A stretch of 6,010 nt of DNA from CAYXPG01 sp964564845 (GCA_964564845.1 CAZMCN010000119.1:1-6010); one strand, 5' to 3'. Positions 1 to 6,010 are shown, numbered from the stretch's first letter. Notes: generated from the sequence alone by a model not told the origin. Numbers and translations are program-made.

Positions 1-19
1 CAAAACAAACCCAATCTTG

Positions 20-45
20 TCCGCCGTAGCCCTGGCGAAGGCGGA
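20..45. repeat. Inverted repeat / REP-like hairpin after lptG
   Basis: TCCGCC at 20-25 pairs perfectly with GGCGGA at 40-45 around a 14-base middle that can form a further weak GC/GC pairing. It sits 9 bases beyond the stop codon of the lptG-like gene. Read on the minus strand, no T-run follows at once, so it is a poor intrinsic terminator; it looks more like a dispersed palindromic intergenic element of the kind scattered through many environmental bacterial genomes. No second copy is seen in this window, so the repeat status is inferred from style; the hairpin itself is seen directly. Confidence 0.5.
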
Positions 46-54
46 TTCAAAAGG

Positions 55-1155
55 TCAGGTTTTCATCGAGTCCAGTTCGATAAAAGCTACCGGCAGAAAG
101 ATAAAAATCGGCAGCCACGCCCACAACTCCGGTATCACCTTGTTAAACAAGACTACCTCCGTGGCAAGCATCTTACAGACAAAGGTTGTGATAAAACACG
201 CCGTCGTAACACCAAAGCTTATTACTACAGCCGACTTCATCGACTTTGGGTCGCGGCAAACCAGTATCGGCAAACACACCATCAGCATCACCAGATTGAT
301 TATGGGCTCGGTAATGTGGAAATGCATCTGCGAGAAAAGCTGGGCAAGGTCTTTAATTTTTGGCCCCTGTGCCGCAAGGGCAGACAGTTGCGCCCAGCTT
401 AACAATGTTTTGTGTCCGGCCCTGCGTCTGACAGGAATGTCTTTTGGAGTAATGTCACTGGCATAAAAATCTTTTTCCTCAGCTCCAATATTAAAACCTG
501 TTGAGATAAATATTCCATTAACTAAGTCCCACCTTCCGGTTTTAGGATTGTAAACTGCCTTGTCGGCCTTTAGCTGCCCGACAACCTCCCAACTGACCGC
601 ATCCGTTTTCTTTTTTCGTATCATAATGGTTGGCTTATGCATCGTTGACGTTTTTACGTTAAACTTCTGGGTGCAAATGAGTGAACCATTGGCGTCGGCG
701 ATAAACCATACATGATAGGTCTCCTGGCCGGGTAGGGCATCCTGGCCGCGAACGAGTTTGTCGGCAAGCGGCGGAATTATTAACTCCTGGTCAATCACCA
801 GCAGACCCGTCAGAAGCAGTGAAAGCAGCACTATCGGCGCTATTACCCGCTTGAGACTGACACCTGAGGCCATTATCGCCACCAGCTCGCTATTGCGAAC
901 CATCCTGCCGAACGAAAAAGCCGCCGCAATCACCGTTATCATACCGGCAAAATCACGAAAATAAAGCGTGGTGTTCAGACAATAGAAACTAACTATATTT
1001 CTGATTACTACAAATGCACCGAGCTCGGCGTGCTCAGTAAATTCATCAATATTCACGAACAAATCAATAATTATTCGCAGGCCTATCAACACGCAAAAAG
1101 CTATTGCGTATCCCGTCATAAAACTCTTTGCGACATATTTGTCCAGTATCTTCAT
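55..1155 (-). CDS. lptG: LptG-like permease (LptF/LptG, YjgP/YjgQ family)
   Basis: Inner-membrane half of the LPS export transporter; in known systems LptG pairs with LptF and the ATPase LptB to lift LPS from the inner membrane onto the LptC/LptA bridge. The protein has 366 residues, the usual family length. It starts MKILDKYVAK, like the LDRYI start of LptG. Predicted membrane helices lie near residues 12-34, 65-90, 104-126, 282-300, 308-330 and 343-361, three on each side of a soluble domain of about 130-280. The family signature GRxxxxSELVAxxASGxS is at 83-100, and ADKAVYNPKTGRWDL (197-211) matches the jellyroll segment of LptG. It starts at ATG with a weak GAGAG ribosome site 4 bases upstream. 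It is the last gene of the cluster, 24 bases after the phosphatase. Assignment as LptG rather than LptF rests on the N-terminus and the normal size. Confidence 0.88.
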   Translation of the reverse strand: MKILDKYVAKSFMTGYAIAFCVLIGLRIIIDLFVNIDEFTEHAELGAFVVIRNIVSFYCLNTTLYFRDFAGMITVIAAAFSFGRMVRNSELVAIMASGVSLKRVIAPIVLLSLLLTGLLVIDQELIIPPLADKLVRGQDALPGQETYHVWFIADANGSLICTQKFNVKTSTMHKPTIMIRKKKTDAVSWEVVGQLKADKAVYNPKTGRWDLVNGIFISTGFNIGAEEKDFYASDITPKDIPVRRRAGHKTLLSWAQLSALAAQGPKIKDLAQLFSQMHFHITEPIINLVMLMVCLPILVCRDPKSMKSAVVISFGVTTACFITTFVCKMLATEVVLFNKVIPELWAWLPIFIFLPVAFIELDSMKT

Positions 1156-1179
1156 ACTACTCTCGCATTGAGCACAGCG

Positions 1180-1998
1180 TTAATTTTTCGCTAACTTACG
1201 ATATATTATAACAGCCAAAAGGAACACAAGGATTATCTCGCCGGTAAATTGTAACCAGGCCTGCCGAGCCAGCATTGCAATTGGATAGAATCTCTTTTCT
1301 TTACCTGTCAATGGCAGATAGGAGTAACTAAGCTCATACCTTGTATCGTTATCGCCTAACGAGTTTTCTTCAATCGCCCAATTCTTAAACTGCTGCCAGT
1401 TCCCAGTTCCCAGTTCGTTTTCTCTGCAGTATCTTTCATAGAATCTCAATGTATCACTGATGTGGACATAATTATTCTTTTGTTTTCGTTTCCACGGTCC
1501 CGGCGGCACATAAGCCTGCCATTTTGCCGTTTCGTAGTCTGCCTTTCCGATTGCCATCGCTGCCAATGTACCGGCGGTGCCGGAACGGTCAACCCCTGCT
1601 CGGCAATGAATCAGCACAGGTACTTGCGCTGCCTCTATCGCCTCTATCAGCTCAGCCATTAACTGTCCTCTTACAAGCTCGCCGGCACTAAGCCGGAAAG
1701 TTACCATTTTCACACCCAGCTCATCAGCTACTGCACGTTCATCTTCTGTGATTTTTCCTGCGTCGCCGCGAAGATTTATCACCGTCCGGATTCCATATTT
1801 GCCAATCCACTTCTTAAGCTGCGCAGGTCGCGGCTGGGCCGAGCGATAGACCTTACCCGCAACAACCTCGCGAAAATTTGCACCAGCAACGAAAAAAACA
1901 ACGTAGTACCCCAAAAGCAAAAGAACCACAAAAACTATACCAAGCGAACCTCGCAGCCGCTTGAATATCGAAAGCCGGTTTTTCCCGACGTTATTCAT
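1180..1998 (-). CDS. Membrane-anchored HCX5R phosphatase (DSP/tyrosine-phosphatase fold)
   Basis: A 272-residue cysteine-based phosphatase. An N-terminal membrane anchor lies at about 18-38. The segment KVYRSAQPRPAQL with GIRTVINLRGD (49-79) is the usual N-terminal part of bacterial dual-specificity-like phosphatases, and the P-loop HCRAGVDRSG is at 131-140 with nucleophile Cys132 and Arg138. I see no clear WPD-type Asp before the P-loop (the matching stretch reads FRLSAGELVRGQ). Asp137 inside the P-loop resembles the HCxxGxDR loops of lipid-active phosphatases such as mycobacterial PtpB, where that Asp has been proposed as the acid. A second hydrophobic helix at about 254-266 ends the protein, with the basic tail YRKLAKN. 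With two membrane segments the catalytic domain should lie on the side between them; by helix charge (KNRLSIFKRLR before helix 1) this may be the periplasmic face, though a cytoplasmic catalytic domain cannot be excluded. Lying between lptF-like and lptG-like genes (gaps 12 and 24), a lipid or LPS phosphate is a plausible substrate; this is inference. Start ATG at 1998 has no strong ribosome site. Confidence 0.85.
   Translation of the reverse strand: MNNVGKNRLSIFKRLRGSLGIVFVVLLLLGYYVVFFVAGANFREVVAGKVYRSAQPRPAQLKKWIGKYGIRTVINLRGDAGKITEDERAVADELGVKMVTFRLSAGELVRGQLMAELIEAIEAAQVPVLIHCRAGVDRSGTAGTLAAMAIGKADYETAKWQAYVPPGPWKRKQKNNYVHISDTLRFYERYCRENELGTGNWQQFKNWAIEENSLGDNDTRYELSYSYLPLTGKEKRFYPIAMLARQAWLQFTGEIILVFLLAVIIYRKLAKN
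1241..1360 (-). repeat. Segment shared with lptF-like gene (copy in phosphatase tail)
   Basis: This stretch encodes LGDN (214-217) and FYPIAMLARQAWLQFTGE (237-254) of the phosphatase. It aligns without gaps, at an offset of 1906 bases, to 3147-3266 in the LptF-like gene. Counting by eye, 26 of 30 bases match at 1261-1290; the LGDN end (1349-1360) also matches well, while the middle does not. Both copies are in the same frame relative to their genes. Confidence 0.6.
1396..1415. repeat. Heptanucleotide tandem repeat inside the phosphatase gene
   Basis: On the plus strand the unit CCCAGTT occurs almost three times in a row (first copy lacks its first base). It encodes part of ELGTGNWQQ at about residues 195-203 of the phosphatase, between the catalytic domain and the C-terminal tail. 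Because 7 is not a multiple of 3, loss or gain of one unit would shift the frame before the C-terminal membrane helix. Confidence 0.6.
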
Positions 1999-2010
1999 AA
2001 AGTGGTATTC

Positions 2011-2325
2011 TCAAATTACAAACTCAAATTCAATTAAAAAGGGTCTGCCAAAGTACAACTGGCCAATCAGCAAAGTAATATTTAAGGCAACTGCCACAAG
2101 TGCGGCCGCCTTCATTTGTGGTTTTAATAAAGCCGTTACCGAAACTATGATTCCTAAAACATACACAAACGGTGCTAATCCTATTGTAAGTAATATGAGC
2201 TTATCGATGGCAATAATGGCATTGACTGAAGTATTAACAAATGACAGCGCCACCAGCACAGCAGTGGCCGCCGGCGCAGCTATTGCCAATACTATTCCCA
2301 TTAGTGCCGTTTTGTTCTTTTTCAA
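2011..2325 (-). CDS. Small three-helix membrane protein, function unknown
   Basis: A 104-residue very hydrophobic protein I do not recognise. Helices lie at about 7-30, 38-62 and 70-92; the protein begins with the basic MKKNK, which suggests an N-terminus in the cytoplasm, and ends with the short acidic tail EFEFVI. No enzyme motif, cysteine or lipid-attachment signal is seen. The start is TTG, supported by a well-placed GAGGA (2333-2337 in reverse complement) 7 bases upstream. It begins 13 bases after the LptF-like stop and ends 12 bases before the phosphatase, so it is very probably co-transcribed with the LPS export genes. It could be a small subunit of, or accessory to, the transporter or phosphatase; that is inference from position only. 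Confidence 0.72.
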   Translation of the reverse strand: MKKNKTALMGIVLAIAAPAATAVLVALSFVNTSVNAIIAIDKLILLTIGLAPFVYVLGIIVSVTALLKPQMKAAALVAVALNITLLIGQLYFGRPFLIEFEFVI

Positions 2326-2332
2326 GTTCTCG

Positions 2333-2337
2333 TCCTC
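2333..2337 (-). promoter_or_regulatory. Shine-Dalgarno site deciding a TTG start
   Basis: GAGGA on the minus strand, 7 bases before the TTG at 2325 and directly after the stop codon of the LptF-like gene. In that frame the only upstream codons before a stop are ATT, GAC, GAG, GAC, GAG and AAC, none of them a common start, so TTG is the best start for the small membrane protein. Confidence 0.6.
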
Positions 2338-2338
2338 G

Positions 2339-3976
2339 TCAATTTTTCATTAATCTGTGATATATCCCTGCTGCCAGCAACACCAAAAGTCCCAGTCCTG
2401 CCCACATCAGTCCTATTCCGGAACCTGCGTGAGCATCGGGGTTTCGCGCAATTTGATATCCACTCATTATGCAGACTATCAGCAGCGCCGCAGGCACACA
2501 ACTTGCACCAAAAGCGTTTAACAGGTGTCCGCCTTTTAAGATAATACCAAGACCGATACCAATGACAATCATAGCGATGCACCCTGTCCCGAATACCAAC
2601 CGGGAATGGGTTTCCGCCTCTATTTCAACCATTGTTCTGCGCAGTATTCTCTTCAGTTCGTTTAGCAGGCGTTCGAGTTCGACCTTTGGCTGTCGATTCA
2701 GTGCCGAGACAATCACCTCCGGCTGGATATTCTCGAGGATACTGTTTGATTTGAAATGGTCTTTGACTGTATTTGGCAGAATCAGGCCTCGAATTCTAAA
2801 CCATCCTGCAGCCATTCCCTCTTCGCCGTCTGCTTGCTGCCAGTGTGGGCTGTAAAGCTCCATCGTCAAGTTCGGCGCAACCTCTTCACCCTCGATGCGA
2901 AGCACCGCTTTTGTGCAGCGCAATATCCTTAAAAGCCTGCTGCTGGCCACGTCAGACTCCTTAACAATAACGTCTCCTGTCAGCTCCACTCTCTTTTCAT
3001 CCCGCAGTCTGCATCGGTCGGCTCTGAATTCAATGAACTTCTCTCCGCTGTGAAGCTTGTAGAAGCGTCTCTCGCTGCTCGTCGCTTGTCGCTCGGGCCA
3101 CGAGTCACGGGTCACGTGAGACGAGATGTCTTCTGCAAGCAGCTCTGCGCAAAATTGTGCCTGCACCTGACGAGCCAGTTTTGCAATTGGATAAAACACC
3201 ATCGGGTCAACATCGCGTATTCTTTTCATCTCGTCTATCTTTTTGAACCTGATATTATCACCGAGCAGCGAGCCGAACTCAGCCGTCAGCGACAGCGATT
3301 GTGCATAAAACCACGCCTCCTCCTCAGAGTCCATCTGGGACGTGTTGTACGCTGTGAGCTGGACTTCGTTAAATTTATCATGCGAAATGAAATGCACCCT
3401 TGCTTTCTCAGCAACGGTAATCTCCTGTATATCGCCGTATTTGGTCTTGGTGATAATAACCCCCGAAAGCGTATCGTTCTGGGGGTTAGCCTGGTCTGCA
3501 TAAATCATATGCCTGCGGTCGGGCACGGCGTAATATCCTCTTCTCTGAATGTTGCGGAAAAGAATCTGTTTAGCGTCGGCCTTAATCGACTTTTCCGCCC
3601 GGTGCACGAAAACCGGCATCACATAAAAGCTCAATAGCAGATTTGCTGTTGCGACCATAATCGCAAGAGCAAGGCCCGGATAAATCAGCGACACCAGAGA
3701 AATCCCGCTTGCCCTGCAGGCGTCAAGCTCATTATCACCTGCGAATCGGCCATAAACCAGAGCGGCTGCGAACAAGGCCGCTATCGGCAGCACGAACGTC
3801 AGCGTAATCGGCAGAAAATAACCCATAAGCTGCAACACCTGCCGAGGCCCCACACCGTATTTCTGCACAGGACCTAAGACGCTGCCCAGGCTCAGTATTA
3901 GCGTCAAAGCCACCGCCGTAAGGATAAAAACTTTGAAAACCTCGCGAAATATATATCTGTGCAGAATGAAAATCAT
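2339..3976 (-). CDS. lptF: LptF-like permease with enlarged soluble domain
   Basis: A 545-residue LptF/LptG-family permease, likely the partner of the LptG-like protein downstream in LPS transport across the periplasm. Helices lie near 12-34, 51-75, 95-122, 458-480, 488-510 and 520-541. The signature GRFAGDNELDACRASGIS (76-93) is the family motif. The first part of the soluble domain (about 145-210: YADQANPQNDTLSGV, then TVAEKARVHFI) looks like the usual jellyroll. The soluble region spans about 335 residues against roughly 140 in ordinary family members. The extra part holds the FYPIAKLARQ segment (261-270), a repeat-encoded stretch (287-303) and a beta-rich run (316-374, ADRCRLRDEKRVELTGDVIV) that recalls LptC/LptA-type strands. 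I chose ATG 3976 because MIFILHRYIFREVFK matches the family start; a GTG at 4078 would add 34 polar residues unlike the family. No good ribosome site is seen before 3976. First gene of the four-gene cluster. Confidence 0.85.
   Translation of the reverse strand: MIFILHRYIFREVFKVFILTAVALTLILSLGSVLGPVQKYGVGPRQVLQLMGYFLPITLTFVLPIAALFAAALVYGRFAGDNELDACRASGISLVSLIYPGLALAIMVATANLLLSFYVMPVFVHRAEKSIKADAKQILFRNIQRRGYYAVPDRRHMIYADQANPQNDTLSGVIITKTKYGDIQEITVAEKARVHFISHDKFNEVQLTAYNTSQMDSEEEAWFYAQSLSLTAEFGSLLGDNIRFKKIDEMKRIRDVDPMVFYPIAKLARQVQAQFCAELLAEDISSHVTRDSWPERQATSSERRFYKLHSGEKFIEFRADRCRLRDEKRVELTGDVIVKESDVASSRLLRILRCTKAVLRIEGEEVAPNLTMELYSPHWQQADGEEGMAAGWFRIRGLILPNTVKDHFKSNSILENIQPEVIVSALNRQPKVELERLLNELKRILRRTMVEIEAETHSRLVFGTGCIAMIVIGIGLGIILKGGHLLNAFGASCVPAALLIVCIMSGYQIARNPDAHAGSGIGLMWAGLGLLVLLAAGIYHRLMKN
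3069..3117. repeat. Degenerate heptamer tandem repeat inside the lptF-like gene
   Basis: Read on the minus strand, 49 bases divide into seven 7-base units: ACGTGAC, CCGTGAC, TCGTGGC, CCGAGCG, ACAAGCG, ACGAGCA and GCGAGAG, with a rough consensus NCGWGNN. The middle (CTCG, then TGGCC, then CGAG) can also form a small hairpin. It encodes about residues 287-303 (HVTRDSWPERQATSSER) of the LptF-like protein, a polar stretch unlike its surroundings, suggesting an intergenic-type repeat that has entered or grown within the gene while keeping the frame. Confidence 0.55.
3147..3266 (-). repeat. Segment shared with phosphatase gene (copy in lptF-like gene)
   Basis: Partner of 1241-1360. It encodes LGDN (238-241) and FYPIAKLARQVQAQFCAE (261-278) inside the enlarged soluble domain of the LptF-like protein, with the same 19-residue spacing as in the phosphatase tail. 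Confidence 0.6.
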
Positions 3977-4388
3977 TTTTCGTATTTCATATCGTGTTGC
4001 TTCTTGTTTTAAGGTTCTTTCACAATTCAGTCGGCCATTTTCAATAATAAGCGGCCCATTTGCAACAAAAATCTCCACCGCTGCTCACTAAAAAACCTTT
4101 CATAATACAATATCTGACAATGTGCGCGCAGTACTGCTTTACGTCTGTCCTCGTGCGATGCTTGTCGAGAGGTTTGTCTTGCTCCTGGGCTTGTCCGCAG
4201 CATATGTCGCTGTACCTACGTCGAGCGCACAAATTAATTATGATTGGTATTACATCGCCACGCTCTGTCCTACCGAAGCTTCTTTCACAATCATCATATT
4301 CGTCTGCTTTGGTTCGTCAGGACCACTTTTGCTCTGACAGTACGCCGGAGGTGGCTTTGCATAGCTGGCGGCCTGGGGGCGTTTTTTT
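3977..4388. other. 412-base gap without a recognisable gene
   Basis: It lies between the oxidoreductase stop codon and the chosen start of the LptF-like gene, and should hold the end of one transcript and the promoter of the next. I see no tRNA, riboswitch or other RNA that I recognise. A 5-bp inverted repeat (GTCAG at 4316-4320, CTGAC at 4334-4338) is too weak to call a terminator. Candidate -35/-10 pairs on the minus strand (for example TTGTCA near 4115 or TATTAT near 4045) have wrong spacing, so no promoter is called. The oxidoreductase stop is followed on the minus strand by a run of A. Confidence 0.6.
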
Positions 4389-6010
4389 TTATCCATTTCG
4401 CAGCATTCTATCAATTCCATCCGCTGCTACCTTAGCATCGGCAATGGCAGTAACCGCATCTAAATTCAGATTTACTATGTCGCCGCCGGCAAATACCCTG
4501 GGGATTGTGGTCTGCCCATTCTCGTCAACGCTTACTTTTCTTTGGGGCGTAAACTCCAGTTTTTCAAAAAGCTCTTTCGGTATGAACGAGAAGTCAGGGG
4601 CCTGGCCAATGGCTTCAATTATCATGTCCCCTTGCAGGAGCATCTGATTTTCTTCATAAAAAGTGGGAGCAAATCTTCGCTGTTCATCGAATACAGACTT
4701 CACTTTTACACATAAAAGTCCTTTTATTTTGCCGTCTTCAACTTGCACCTCTTTTGGTCCCCAGCCAGGATTAAATTGAATCCCTTCTTCCTTTGCCTCT
4801 TCGATTTCATCCTCTGTTGCGGGCAGCTCGTCCCAGTCTTCCAGAGAAACCGTTTTGGTTGTCACGTTGTCGCCGGGATATTGGATATGTTGCAAGCGCA
4901 GGGCCTCTCTGGCTACGTCCATAGCCACATTTCCACCGCCGATAACAATTATCTCTTTACCTACCCTGGTTCCTGAACCGATTTTGTTTTCTTGCAGAAA
5001 GGGGAGTGCCAGGTGAGCTTTGTCGATATTTTTGACCTTTGTGGAACGGCTAACAGTTGTTCCTATAGCAAGATAAACTGCATCGTATTCTTTTAGGATA
5101 TCTTCAAATAGAATATCTTTGCCCACCGTGGTATTAAATCTAAACTCAACTCCCAGAGAAGCAATATGATTGACATCTTTGTCTATTGCTTCAATTGGTA
5201 ATCTGTAAAGCGGCGGTCCTATCCGCATCATTCCGCCGCCGCCGGGCAGGGAGTCAAATACAACTGTCTTATGACCTTTCAAGGTGAGAAAATAAGCTAT
5301 CGATAAACCGCCTGGCCCTGCACCTACAACAGCAACTTTCTTTCCGGTAGGTTCGGCGGCTCGGAGTTCTAAAGCGGCTTTGTAATCTTTAATAGAATCC
5401 GCAACGAATCTCTTGAGCCATCTTACAGCCAGCGCTTCTCCTCTTATGCTCAAAGAGCAGGCTGTTTCACAGTGTTTCATACATATTCTTCCGCAGATTG
5501 AGGGGATGGGATTGTCCTCGAATATTTTCTTTAAGGATTCATCGGGTTTGTCCTCGTAAACGGCCTTGATATAATCAGAAATCTTCAGATGTGCCGGGCA
5601 GGCTTGCTCGCATAACTTACATTCCAGACAGCGGGAAGCTTCGGCTTTAGCTTCTTCTTTGCTGTAACCTATAACCTGTTCAATAAAGGATAGTTTCCTT
5701 TCCTCAGGCGGGACCTCAGGCATAGAGACGCGCTGCGGCTCAAATAAAGCATATTCAAGGTCAGAGGTAAATCCTTCGTAGTTTTCTTTGCGGTGTGCCA
5801 GGCTTGCTTTAAGTATAGAATACTGTCCGGAGCCGAGGAAATGCTCATAATCGGTTTTTTCATCCTTCGGGAAAAAGGCAAAAGTATTCGTATCGAAGTG
5901 GATATGGAAATAGTCCCTGGCCAGTCTCAGGGAACCAGCAGGACAAATGTCCACACATAAGCCGCAAAAACAGCATCTGCCATAGTCAAGCTTGGGTCTT
6001 TCATTCTTTA
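4389..6010 (-). CDS. NuoI-GltD fusion: Fe-S flavoprotein oxidoreductase (5' end outside window)
   Basis: The open frame continues to the window edge, so this is a partial gene (539 codons seen; numbering from the first whole codon). Order of parts: a NuoI-type ferredoxin motif CCFCGLCVDICP (12-23) followed by a NuoI-like tail (YFHIHFDTNTFAFFPKDE); a second cluster motif CLECKLCEQACP (127-138) and CGRIC...HCETAC (172-184), as in the Fe-S domain of dihydropyrimidine dehydrogenase and GltD; an FAD site GAGPGG (229-234) with GMMRIGPPLYRLP (259-271); a dinucleotide site GGGNVAMD (357-364); and a closing FAD motif FAGGD (506-510). Such proteins pass electrons between NAD(P)H, flavin and ferredoxin or a partner complex; the actual partner is unknown. 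Where GltD has Arg-rich YRRSxxEMPA for the NADPH phosphate, this protein has VSLEDWDELPA (387-397), hinting at NADH or another partner. GTG at 5954 lies inside the first cluster motif and is not the true start. Confidence 0.88.
   Translation of the reverse strand, partial: KNERPKLDYGRCCFCGLCVDICPAGSLRLARDYFHIHFDTNTFAFFPKDEKTDYEHFLGSGQYSILKASLAHRKENYEGFTSDLEYALFEPQRVSMPEVPPEERKLSFIEQVIGYSKEEAKAEASRCLECKLCEQACPAHLKISDYIKAVYEDKPDESLKKIFEDNPIPSICGRICMKHCETACSLSIRGEALAVRWLKRFVADSIKDYKAALELRAAEPTGKKVAVVGAGPGGLSIAYFLTLKGHKTVVFDSLPGGGGMMRIGPPLYRLPIEAIDKDVNHIASLGVEFRFNTTVGKDILFEDILKEYDAVYLAIGTTVSRSTKVKNIDKAHLALPFLQENKIGSGTRVGKEIIVIGGGNVAMDVAREALRLQHIQYPGDNVTTKTVSLEDWDELPATEDEIEEAKEEGIQFNPGWGPKEVQVEDGKIKGLLCVKVKSVFDEQRRFAPTFYEENQMLLQGDMIIEAIGQAPDFSFIPKELFEKLEFTPQRKVSVDENGQTTIPRVFAGGDIVNLNLDAVTAIADAKVAADGIDRMLRNG

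Noticed and set aside
3050..3637. Plus-strand 195-codon open frame opposite the LptF-like gene
   Set aside because: Shadow of the real gene; no domain, and the minus-strand frame has family motifs throughout.
3977..4078. Longer LptF-like start at GTG 4078
   Set aside because: The extra 34 residues are polar and unlike family N-termini, while the ATG at 3976 gives the expected HRYIFRE start.
4040..4120. Possible minus-strand promoter elements (TTGTCA, TATTAT, TTGCAA)
   Set aside because: No pair has a spacing near 17 bases, and such short matches are expected by chance in AT-rich DNA.
4041..4232. Minus-strand 63-codon open frame upstream of the LptF-like gene
   Set aside because: Cysteine- and arginine-rich composition without any domain, and it overlaps the upstream part of another frame; looks like noise.
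4122..4337. Plus-strand open frame of 71 codons with a signal-peptide-like start (GTG) in the 412-base gap
   Set aside because: No ribosome site, no recognisable mature protein, a rare start codon and opposite orientation to all neighbours; chance hydrophobicity is likely.
4340..4390. Plus-strand GC-rich stretch followed by nine T, like an intrinsic terminator
   Set aside because: The stem is only about 4 bp with mismatches and a spacer before the T-run, and no plus-strand gene is present to be terminated.
1..6010. CRISPR array, tRNA, rRNA, transposase or phage genes
   Set aside because: No regular spaced repeats, tRNA-like folds or mobile-element protein motifs were found on either strand by eye.

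Overview
The window reads as a stretch of a Gram-negative (diderm) chromosome of moderate GC content. All convincing genes lie on the minus strand and are transcribed from high to low coordinates. Two LptF/LptG-type permeases imply an outer membrane with LPS or a related lipid. Gene content and general flavour (large membrane proteins, a HCRAGxDRSG phosphatase, weak Shine-Dalgarno sequences, a NuoI-GltD fusion) would fit an anaerobic or facultative planctomycete of the Phycisphaerae type, or a similar uncultured lineage. That placement is a guess from style and was not tested.

Right part (4389 to the window edge): one long gene, cut off at its 5' end by the window. It encodes an iron-sulfur flavoprotein with a NuoI-like ferredoxin end, a dihydropyrimidine-dehydrogenase-type Fe-S domain and a GltD-like FAD/NAD(P) module. 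It ends just before a 412-base gap (3977-4388) in which I find no gene and only weak structure.

Middle and left part (55-3976): a tight four-gene cluster with gaps of 13, 12 and 24 bases, very probably one operon. The order of transcription is: a 545-residue LptF-like permease with an unusually large soluble domain; a 104-residue three-helix membrane protein of unknown function starting with TTG; a membrane-anchored cysteine phosphatase (HCX5R) with a second transmembrane helix at its C-terminus; and a normal-sized 366-residue LptG-like permease. LptF and LptG normally form a heterodimer that, with the ATPase LptB, pulls LPS out of the inner membrane. Finding a lipid-phosphatase-like enzyme and a small membrane protein between the two halves suggests a coupled step of lipid dephosphorylation or control at the export machine. 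This is inference.

The most unusual sequence signal is a shared segment. The C-terminal tail of the phosphatase and the soluble domain of the LptF-like protein both carry an LGDN motif followed 19 residues later by FYPIAxLARQxxxQFxxE. The match is also visible in the DNA, on the same strand, in the same reading frame and at a constant offset of 1906 bases. Both genes also carry 7-base tandem repeats inside the coding sequence, near this segment. The left edge (20-45) holds an inverted repeat that looks like a dispersed intergenic element.
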